DNA of 64,000 nt, from contig CM033105.1 in assembly GCA_019321725.1 (NCBI GenBank), positions 14,521,632-14,585,631 on the forward strand, given 5' to 3'. The position numbers and the translations under genes were made by a program. This document shows positions 55,571-64,000 of this stretch, piece after piece. Numbering within the stretch: position 1 is the first letter of the stretch; each line of letters begins with the position of its first letter. The notes beneath the pieces are model-generated. The model saw only the letters and a program-made list of their open reading frames with translations. It was not told where the DNA came from and searched no databases. This stretch comes from Paulownia fortunei. Its lineage: Eukaryota; Streptophyta; Magnoliopsida; Lamiales; Paulowniaceae.

Positions 55571-57299
55571 CCTATGATACATGAAATGGTTGGACAACCT
55601 GGATCTTTGTACTTAGTGGAGTGAATTGTTGAATGATTGAACTAACACTTTCAGTTAAAAATGCCTTCTTTTGTACATGATGTTTTCTTTTGATTGTACA
55701 CAAATCTTTCAAAAATTTGGCATAAGGTGGAACTTGCTTGATTGCATCCAATAATGGAATATTAATCTTGACTTGTTTAAAAATTTCAAAAATTTCAGCA
55801 TTTGAGTTCAATTTTGAGTTGCTTGCAATCTTTGAGGAAAGGGTGCTGGAGGTAAATATTTTTTCTTTCATCATTTTCACGCTTACCTCCTTCATCAAAC
55901 TTTTTCTCACAAGACTATTTTCTATTTATTTTATTTTTGGAGGTGGATTAGAAACTTTCTCCTTGGGATGAATAGTCTTGTCAACAACTTTTCCCATCCG
56001 AAGAGTTGTAACTGAATTAGCCTCATTGACTGCATTTTCACCTGAAGAAGAAATATGACACTGAGTGGAAGGATTAGGTTGAGGTTGAGCAGGAAATTTA
56101 CCTTTTTCATGAGTACGCAAAGAATTCAGTTATTGAAAGTGTGCTTCTGATCTCATTGATAGCTTGTGAAGTCTGATTATTGATGTTTGTTTGTCCATGC
56201 ATAAATGCTTGCAAAGTCTCCTCAATGGATTTTGTATGTGGAGCTGGATAAGAATGAAAGTTTTGTGGTTTTTGTGAATACAGTGGTTGGGCACGATTAT
56301 CATCTCGCCAACTGAAATTGGATGATTTCTCCATTGTGGATTGTAAGTTTCAGAATATGGAGAATGAAAAGGTTTTTTAAATGTGTTCATAAAATTTGCT
56401 TAAACTGGAATGTTTGGACATTCATTGGTGGAGTGCCCTAAAAGTTCACAATTGCTACAAACTTCTTCCTCTTGCACATATTTGATTTCCTTTATTTTTT
56501 AAATTCCATGGCTTCAACTTTTCTTGTTAAACTAGCAAGCCTAGCATTTAGATCATCTTCTTGGCTAAGGTAATATTTTCCTTTATTACTATTAGCAAGA
56601 TTAGATCTAATAGAACCTTCGAAGAATTAACACTATGCTATGATTGAGAGTTTTCTGCCAAATGATCTAGATATTCTAGGGCTTCATCAGGTTCCTTATC
56701 AAGAAACTCACCATTACACATTGTTTCAACAAATTGTTTTGTTTTACGAGTTAAACCTTTATAAAAGAAACTAATTAAGCGCCATTTTTCAAAACCATGA
56801 TATGGGTATGAATTCAACAAATCTTTAAATCTTTCCAACATTGAAAGAAAACTTCATTCGAATTTTGAGAAAAAATTTGAATTTGTCTTTTCAAAGCATT
56901 AGTTTTATGAGTTGGAAAGAATTTTTTCAAGAATTCATCTTGCATTTCTTGCCAAGTGCCAATTGACCTGGGTTTTAAAGAATTAAGCCAATTTTTTGCT
57001 TTATCTTTTAAAGAGAAAGAAAATAATTTGAGCTTAACAATCTCATTTGTGCAAGTTTGATCATCAAAAGTGGCACATACTTCATCAAATTCTTTTAAAT
57101 GCAAGTAAGGGCTTTCAGAGTCTAAACCATGGAAATTAGGAAGTAAAGGGATCATACCTGACTTGAATCGAAAATTATTTGCATTTAAAGGAAAAATGAA
57201 ACAAGAATGAGAAGAATTTCGAGGAGGTTGCAAGTAATAACGCATGGTACGCACCTGTTGATTCTCATTTTCATCCTGGACACTTTCATTTTCAGCCAT
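55571..57299 (-). pseudogene. Athila Gag (pseudogene)
   Basis: Start at Met 57,299 (MAENESVQDENENQQ). Capsid core NFHGLDSESPYLHLKEFDEV, LFSFSLKDKAKNWLNSL, WQEMQDEFLKKFFP. A shift at about 56,840 leads to the frame 56638-56841 (RFKDLLNSYPYHGFEKWRLI). The C-terminal part, with QTNINNQTSQAINEI and a zinc-type CNQ-like segment near 56,440-56,460, is spread over 55,571-56,390. Structural protein of the particle. Confidence 0.87.
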
Positions 57300-57475
57300 G
57301 GTGGAAGTGTGTGGAGATGATTCAAACAAATTTCCAAACAAAGTTTTGGAATTATTTCTTACTGAACGTCGATAATTATGACTATGATACCATATAACCA
57401 TATATCCATAAAGAAAATAAACAAACTACATTTACAAAGGAAAAATATTAACAAACCTGAATACTTACCTTGCCT

Positions 57476-57493
57476 TCCCCGACAACGGCGCCA
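57476..57493 (-). other. Primer binding site, tRNA-Asp type
   Basis: Minus strand TGGCGCCGTTGTCGGGGA, complementary (one mismatch) to the 3' end of plant tRNA-Asp, the usual Athila primer. It abuts the 5' LTR. Confidence 0.92.
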
Positions 57494-59106
57494 AAAACTT
57501 GCTACAACTTTAAGGTTGCAAACACAAGTGCAGGTTGTTGTAAGTAATAAATTTCTTGTGAGTCCGAGGTCGATCCACAGGAAAGTTGTTTGAAGAATTC
57601 AAGTTTATATTTATAAAAAGATGGAGTTTATGTGAATCAAAAATATATGAACAATTAATGTATGATGTAGCTAAAGAAAAAACCGAAGTAATAAAAGTAC
57701 TGAGGATTAGGGATCCACTCTTGAGTTTTGGATAGAGAAATGGTTATTTATTCTTTTTACCTCTATTAATTGCCACAATTGGAATCCATACATAATGAAG
57801 GTTCCAATGGGAAGATATTATCAAGTAACTCATGCAATAAGGTAATCATGATATTATCTTACTATTGCAAATTATCTCTTAACGCCAACACTTATTTATA
57901 GGATCAAGCATTTATGTACACCTTCGTCAACAATAAATCAAGGTTTCATATTAGCAGTCGGTGGGGTAAAATCGTACAATAAGCTAAATGAACCAAGTAT
58001 TTGTTGTGCCATTGGAGATACATAAATTAAGAATCACCACAAAACAAGTAGGGTTTAGATCAAAAATAAAAATAATAATACAACATACTTAAACAATTTC
58101 TACCCTTATAACCATTCTCTTCCTCCATCAAGAGATTCACCATTTTTTCCTCAGCAAAATGAAATTTAGAAAAACATAATAAAAGTAGCAAGACTAAAAA
58201 TATAAGAGAAACTAGAGAATGCATTTCTATTACTACTAGAAAACTTACAATACTAGAAAACATACAAACTAGATAACCTAGCCTAAAGAAACCCTCTTCC
58301 CCCCTCCTTACAAGCTTAATACATGGTCTATTTATAGTACTTGGAGTAAGATAGAGGCCAAACAAATAATGGAGGGGTTAATCAAGTGGTATGCTAGTTG
58401 CCAAGAGTTGGTAAGTTGTTACACAAATTTCTCACCACTGAATTTAATTATATTTTTCAGTCAGATACATCCAGATTTTGAAGATATGTGAAGAACTAAA
58501 ATTGTAGATCTTTCAGATCTGATATATTTTCATATATCGTTTGTCAAATTTGGCAGTCGGATGAAGGAGATATGGTCAAATTACCGAGTTATATCCAAGA
58601 GCCGCCTTTAACATCAGCAGCAACTTGCAGCCTATAGTTTTGCCATTTTAACACATTTTCACACCATCTTGTCTTCAACAAACTTGTTTATTTACCTCTT
58701 TGGTATAACATATCCGAATTGAAGACCAAAATAAATTTGGGCTCAAGATATATAAGCGAATTGGTGAAATAAGTCGATACTGGGCTGAACTCTGATCCGA
58801 ATTTTGGTGATCCATTTTGTGCAACTACTTGAACGAATGTTTTGCTATCATCAAGACTGAATGTAGCTAAGCCTCCAACAAAACATTGTACCTCTATCTC
58901 TTGGCTTTCAAATAAAACAAGCTTCAGGTCCATAGGGCTTTTGATCATGAAGTTATGCTCAAATTACAAAAATTGTACAAGTCTGGAAACATGCTTCCAT
59001 TTATTCCCTAACACAAAACATTAATAAAACAATAATATTACCAAGAATAAAGCAAGAAAAGTATAAAGGATTTGATACAAAAATATGTCAAAATATGCAC
59101 TTATCA
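57494..59106 (-). repeat. 5' LTR of the Athila element
   Basis: About 1,613 bp matching 47,168-48,783. It would hold the promoter of the element on the minus strand, starting at 59,106. The end next to the primer site reads CCAAAAACTTG where the outer LTR has TGCAAAAACTTG. Confidence 0.95.
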
Positions 59107-59111
59107 CTAGA
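59107..59111 (+). repeat. Target-site duplication CTAGA, right copy
   Basis: Identical to 47,160-47,164; see that entry. It restores the copia reading frame on the right of the Athila insertion. Confidence 0.92.
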
Positions 59112-59870
59112 TTAGGTTATATCTCTCAAAAAAGAATTCATAAGTTAGCCCAATTGCTCAATCTTTCGAAATAGCAATGAATGCCAATATGTGAGTCATG
59201 TCTTAAAGAGAAAATGACCAAAACACAATTTGTTGGACAAGTGGAGCGAGCCAAAAATCTATTGGATTTGATCCATTCAGATGTATGTGGGCCACTAAAT
59301 GTTAGTGCTCGTAGAAACTATCACTACTTTATAACTTTTGCCGATGATTATTCTAGGTATGGTTATGTCTACCTTATGAGGTACAAATCTGAAGCTTTTG
59401 AAAAGTTCAAAGAATTCAGATGTGAGGCTCTTCGATCAAATTGAGCGTATTTAAAACTTGAGCACAGAGTGTCTTGATTATCTAAAAGAAAATAGAATTC
59501 TCTCTCAGTGGACCTCTCCTACAACTCCCCAACTCAACGGAGTTGTGGAGCATAAAAATCGAACCTTGTTGGACATAGTTCGATCGATGATAAGTTTTAC
59601 TAGACTTCATCTTTCATTCTGGGGCTATGCTCTAGAAATGATAGCATATCTATTAAATAGAGTGCCATCAAAGTCGGTGCCCAAAACACCATATGAGATG
59701 TGGTGTGAGAAACCACCCTTTTACAAATACCTTAAGGTATGGGGGTGTACTTCTTACGTAAAGCAGCAAGTGGGAGATAAATTGGATATGAGATCCAGTT
59801 TATGTAGATTTGTGGAGTATCCAAAGGAATCCATTGGATACTATTTCTACGACCCCTCGGAATAAAAGAT
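59112..59870 (+). pseudogene. copia integrase of the split element, right part (pseudogene)
   Basis: Resumes at LGYISQKRIHKLAQLLNL, then CESCLKEKMTKTQF zinc part, LIHSDVCGPLN with the first Asp, FADDYSRYGYVYLM and, in frame 59458-59865, TPQLNGVVEHKNRTLLDIVR with the Glu. The block expected to carry the second catalytic Asp (R-S-D-x-G) is lost in a frame change at about 59,435-59,460. It ends at SIGYYFYDPSE. Confidence 0.88.
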
Positions 59871-59959
59871 GTTTATTTCAAAGAATGCCACCTTTTTGGA
59901 AGAAGAGTTTCTATTAAATAGAAATGGTGAAGTCCTAGAACTTGAAGAAATTCAAGAAC

Positions 59960-60643
59960 CATAGAGCCTCCTATAGATGCAGTAACGGGCCAACCAGCTA
60001 AGGTTGGGCCTTCGAACACACATTCTCGTAGGAGATCCCATAGGATCTTAAAGCTACCTGAGAGGTATGTTTTTTTTGTTAGAGAACAACGAGAAGAATC
60101 TTCCTTTGGATGATGATCCAAGGACTTATGGAGAGGCGATGTCAGACATCGACTCAGGAAGATGACAAGAAGCCATGTCCGAGATGGACTCCATGTACTC
60201 CAACAAGGTATGGACCTTGGCGGACCCACCACAAGGAATAATTCCTATTGGTTGTAAATAGGTCTATAAGTGGAAGTTTGGAGTAAATGGAGAGGTAACA
60301 ACCTACAAAGCACGACTGATTGCAAAAGGGTATACTCAGAAGCAAGGAATTGATTATAAGGAAACTTTTTCGCCAGTAGTGATACTTAAATCCATTTAGA
60401 TACTACTAGCCATATCAACATATTATGACTACGAGATATGGTAGATGGATATGAAGACCGCTTTTCTTAATGGAAACATTTAAGGAAGAAATCAATATGA
60501 GGCACCCAGAAGGCTTCATATCCAAAAGGTTTACAAACTCCAGAGATCCATTTATGGACTCAAGCAGGCTTCCCAAAATTGGAACATTTGGTTTGACAAG
60601 GCAATCAAATCATTTGATTTCCAAAAAAACCTGGATGAACCTG
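59960..60643 (+). pseudogene. copia RT of the split element (pseudogene, truncated)
   Basis: One plus frame with stops reads [47 protein letters not shown] and, after a shift, LQRSIYGLKQASQNWN and IKSFDFQKNLDEP. It stops at 60,643 before the YVDD box, where sequence changes to a possible LTR start. It is non-functional. Confidence 0.85.
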
Positions 60644-63143
60644 TGTCACAACCTCCCAAAAATATGTATATATATATAAACAACCTGTGCAATATAATTT
60701 GTGCATGTATACGTGTGTGTAACTTTTTTTTCTAGCTAGTTAGTTTGACAAAACACTGATAAAATAAACTGCTTTAATATCCTGTAACACTGTGTATACA
60801 TAGATAGTTATTGGAATGATAACAAGGTCTATCAAAATCATCACAAACTTAAACTTATTTATAATGGAGTTTTGAAAGTGATATACATAATAAGGTCACT
60901 AATATAATACAATAGATCGTAAAATCAAAAGCATATCCTACAAAATAGCCTTAACAGGTCGTCATCCAAGTACATTGATATTTGAAAGCCTGTAGGAGCT
61001 CCACTGCCAGCCCAGTAAACCAGAGGTCTCAAGTCTCACCATGCTCACCTACAATGCATAAACTACATGACCTAACGTTGAATAAGTAAAAATCATGCAT
61101 GGTAAGAGTATGATATAAATCTCATGCAACTTATTTCTAGGATATGATACTATAAATGTGTCAAGTTTGAGTAATCATAAATCAAAGAGTTTTTATTCAA
61201 AATCACTTCATTTTATTGGGCCCTTGGCCCACCTACTATGCACCAAAAAGCGCTTTGCATAATATCAATAATTAAATGGCCATAAATAAATTGACTCAGT
61301 CAGGGGCTATCTCTTGGGATCACTAGAGGTCCATCCCCTGTGATCCTCCACAAGTCTTCCCACCGGCGGAGTTAATTAGGGCATAGTCAAGTGGTCCATT
61401 CTCTCGTGACCACCAGAGGCATACCCCTTTCCAACACTATGATCCTCCGAGAAGTAACACTCGCGGCTTCCCAAAATATCACATAAGCACGCTTCGCATG
61501 CTTCAGTACACTAGTAGTGGCCAACCAAAATATTTTCTTTCTAAAAACTCTTTCTCAAATCATATCATGCATGCAAGAACCTCAACTATACCATATGTTG
61601 TGCATGCATATGTAAATGCTCATGAATGGTATATTCAATATGAATGCAAGTCATCTTGCTCTCAACATGTTTCGAGAATCATAAGACTCTTAAAGTACAT
61701 AATAGACTTTTCATCTAATCAATTTAAATATCCTTAACACATTAGGTATAAATGCTTCAAGACATACTATGTTCATGCGTTGTAGTTGCAAATAGATCTT
61801 TACTTATCTTTCACTTGGTTCGTGTCTAGGTTAATTAGTGTTCCTCCCCAACCTTAGATGTGGAATAATTTGTAACAATATATTATATGAATCAAAATCC
61901 TTAATTGGAAATTTTACTACTCCTAATATCATTCAAACACCTTGAATCTTAAATTAACTAGGTAATAATCAAACATTGCAAATTAGAAGGTAAAAAATTA
62001 TGAAATATCCTAAGTACCTTAATTTCCCATCTTAATGTGTGTTAAGATCACCTAATTGACATGCTATAACTCTTATAACAAGTCCCTCAATAACAAAAAA
62101 TCATTTACATCATAGATACGTTGTAACAAGTAAAATGGGACAGATTTCCACTTTTCAATTTCCTTGCTGCCACATTAGGTTTCATAGACATTGTGATATC
62201 CTTAGGAATATTTATTCACTCTCAAATTTTTACCACACTTAGATTTACATGTGGAATAATACAATTGTGCCATAAAGTTTCACACTAGAATAGATATTCT
62301 TACTTTGGCAGTTTTAAGTGTTTCTTCAATATCATGCCCTATTTCAATTTCTAACTGATGAAAATTTATTCCAATACTCTTAACTCATAAATGAAAATGT
62401 ATATGATGATACTTATAGGTTTTATTGAACATACCATACACTTTTGAAGCCTAAAACACAAGAAAACAATAAGGTGATAGTTTCTAGCACAAGTGTTTTC
62501 TCTCAAGTATTTGCAACCAAAAACCCTTTCTTTGTGCACCAACGCCTATCTAATGACATCCTAACACATTTATAAATAATATTAAAATCTTAATAAGCCA
62601 ATAAACCTCAAGAGAAATCTGAAAGTTAGGCTAAACCTGTAGGTTAAGCTCACCTTGCACAATTTTCTATTTGAACTTGTTTATTTCTCCTCCCCTTTGC
62701 TTGTTTTGCCTCTTTTTTCAGTTGAAATCACTTAAGACCTATTTAGAGGATTTTTCTATGTCTTTGGAAACTAAAATGGTGTAGAAGAAGGTTCAAGTCG
62801 TGGCTATTAGTTTAAGAGTGAATAATAGGTTGAGGTGCTAGCTTGAAAAGTCTAAGCATGAGGTAGTATAAGCTTGAGGTGGCATGTAGTGGTAAAATCT
62901 AATTTTCTCCCTAGTCTTCCAACCCTAATCTTGTGTGTCTCACCTTTTTGTATTTGGTTGCAACATATCTTAGTCACTATTTATTCCTATAGGTAATTCC
63001 TATGTCCGTTTATTCGATCTCCAAATCGATTGACATCCAATTCTTAAATAATTATCTAGTTTGCATTTTTGAAATCATATGCACATATGGACCTTGTATT
63101 ATGATACTTAAATTACATTATATCATGTCCAATAACCCAAGTA
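60644..63143. mobile_element. LTR-like non-coding region, retroelement type uncertain
   Basis: Begins TGTCACAACCTCCCAAAAAT, a wording common for Ty3-type LTR starts, exactly where the copia RT breaks off. It continues for 2.5 kb without a domain. Segments such as GGGCCCTTGGCCCACC and a CACTAGAGGTCCATCCCC / CACCAGAGGCATACCCC near-repeat (61,320-61,430) are typical of retroelement LTRs or leaders. Its right end cannot be fixed. Confidence 0.4.
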
Positions 63144-64000
63144 TGTTGATGAGTGGGTTTTATACCCATTAATTGAGTACCATTTGCTTAACTTTTTGAT
63201 TAGTTTTTGATATTTATTTTGTAGATTTGAAGATAAAAGAAGAATATCACTTTGATGTACTAAAATCTACTTTCATCTTACATTTTTCAACAAAAAAACT
63301 CAACTCAGGAACAATAGCTACAACGCTTGGGCGCTATAGCTACTGGAATGCAGCGCCTAGGCACCAGGCGGACTAGTAAGGGTAAAATGGGCATTTTCCC
63401 TCTTTAAGGCATCTTCCATCTGATTTTTAACATCCCAAGAGCCTCCAATTCAGATTTTTGGAGAGAGGGGGAGAGGGAGAGAAGAGAAAACAAGCCAAGA
63501 AAGAAGAAGAAAGAAGAGAAGAAAAGAAGAGGAAAATGAGAGATTTCTTCCAAGAGTTGATGAGAAAATATCTACAAGTCGAAGAAACTCATCCTACTTC
63601 CAAGTTTAATTTCATTTTCCTCTTTCTCTCATTAATTATGTTCATGGATATTGTTAAGTTATTATTCATTTTTACGATCATGAACTAATTTATTTTTCTA
63701 GGGTTGTGATGTAATCTAATTATGATGTTTTGAATATTTGTATCAATTCAATTCTTAATTTATTTTTCAAGTTGAGTTTTCTACATTGTTCTTAATGCTT
63801 TCAATTACTTGGCCACTAATTGAATGATTTGCTAATCATATTGACCCGGGAGGTGATATATGTGTCTAGTTCTATGTGGAGAAAACTATAAATTGCATGT
63901 GAGATAGGAATATACCTACATGGTTTATATAGTCTTGTTTGAGATCCATAGAGCCTAATGAATTGTTGATTGTTGTAATTCACATAGGAATATAGTGGGT
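63144..64000 (+). repeat. Probable LTR, cut by the window end
   Basis: Starts TGTTGATGAGTGGGTTTTAT, similar to the start at 43,616. It contains an alternating GCGC-rich segment (GCTTGGGCGCTATAGC at 63,327) and a GA-rich run at 63,460-63,540. It ends in AT-rich sequence with CACATAGGAATATAGTGG. No coding domain. The frame 63458-63688 lies mostly in the GA-rich run and is not a gene. Confidence 0.45.

Larger units (their letters stand above)
47165..59106 (-). mobile_element. Athila-type Ty3 LTR retrotransposon with captured host coding block
   Basis: An 11.9-kb minus-strand element: 5' LTR 57,494-59,106, tRNA-Asp primer site, gag, protease, RT, RNase H, integrase, an extra coding block (50,515-51,760), polypurine tract and 3' LTR 47,165-48,783. 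The primer site, FMDDFSVFG RT box, GRPFLATSNALI protease wording and the long 1.6-kb LTRs with TGATAAGTGCATATTTTGAC start identify the Athila/Tat lineage. All ORFs carry frameshifts. The LTR copies differ at about 5% in the first 150 bp, so it is not very recent. It interrupts a copia integrase gene. Confidence 0.92.
44200..60643 (+). mobile_element. Second Ty1/copia element, split by the Athila insertion
   Basis: A plus-strand copia element. LTR end and tRNA-Met primer site at 44455-44473, Gag at about 45,960-46,700, integrase N-terminus to 47,159, then the Athila element (47,165-59,106), then the rest of integrase (from 59,107) and RT to 60,643. The protein reads continuously across the insertion apart from the inserted DNA and 5-bp duplication. 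The RNase H and 3' LTR are missing because sequence changes abruptly at 60,644. Stops in gag and pol show it was dead or dying. Confidence 0.85.

Noticed and set aside
59873..60345. Minus-strand ORFs opposite the copia RT
   Set aside because: Antisense shadows of the plus-strand RT, whose conserved motifs are readable.
63458..63688. 76-codon ORF rich in Glu, Lys and Arg
   Set aside because: First half is a GA-rich low-complexity run within an LTR-like sequence.

Overview
The window is AT-rich plant nuclear DNA, most likely from a eudicot (possibly an asterid, but the sequence does not settle this). The evidence is spliced genes with long GT-AG introns, plant-type R2R3-MYB and LOG-like sequences, Ty1/copia and Athila-type Ty3 retrotransposons primed by tRNA-Met and tRNA-Asp, and a fossil plant pararetrovirus. 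No rRNA, tRNA gene, CRISPR array or bacterial operon was seen. Layout: 1-1,570 holds nothing I recognise. 1,571-6,570 is a decayed minus-strand Ty1/copia element. 7,140-17,323 is a plus-strand CUE-domain (ubiquitin-binding) gene with four recognisable exons and two very long introns. A 100-N assembly gap (17,469-17,568) follows, and both the last CUE exon and the first exons of the next gene are missing around it. 18,056-33,201 is a plus-strand RabGAP/TBC gene with eleven visible exons, an intact Arg/Gln dual-finger catalytic site and one GC-AG intron. Its 7-kb intron contains two oppositely oriented fragments of an endogenous caulimovirid. 33,655-34,755 is a minus-strand R2R3-MYB pseudogene, with an exact 130-bp tandem duplication just beyond its 5' end. 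35,358-36,540 is a 1.2-kb near-palindromic foldback element. 36,541-41,222 is mostly empty apart from a possible 53-codon small ORF at 40,467-40,628. From 41,223 onward the DNA is nested retrotransposons: a decayed copia relic (41,223-43,611); a second copia element (about 44,200-60,643) split inside its integrase gene by a nearly complete 11.9-kb Athila-type element (47,165-59,106, minus strand, target duplication CTAGA); then LTR-like sequence to the end of the window. The most unusual feature is a coding block at 50,515-51,650 in the Athila element, between integrase and 3' LTR. It carries its own TATA-like box, an unrecognised Cys-motif ORF and an intron-less, frameshifted fragment of a LOG-type cytokinin-activating enzyme, in the element's own orientation. 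This looks like capture of host sequence by a retrotransposon. The two host genes are not functionally linked as far as I can see: one is probably a ubiquitin-pathway factor and the other a Rab GTPase-activating protein of membrane traffic. The CUE gene as assembled has two compensating one-base lesions in exon 3, so it is either a recent pseudogene or carries sequencing errors.
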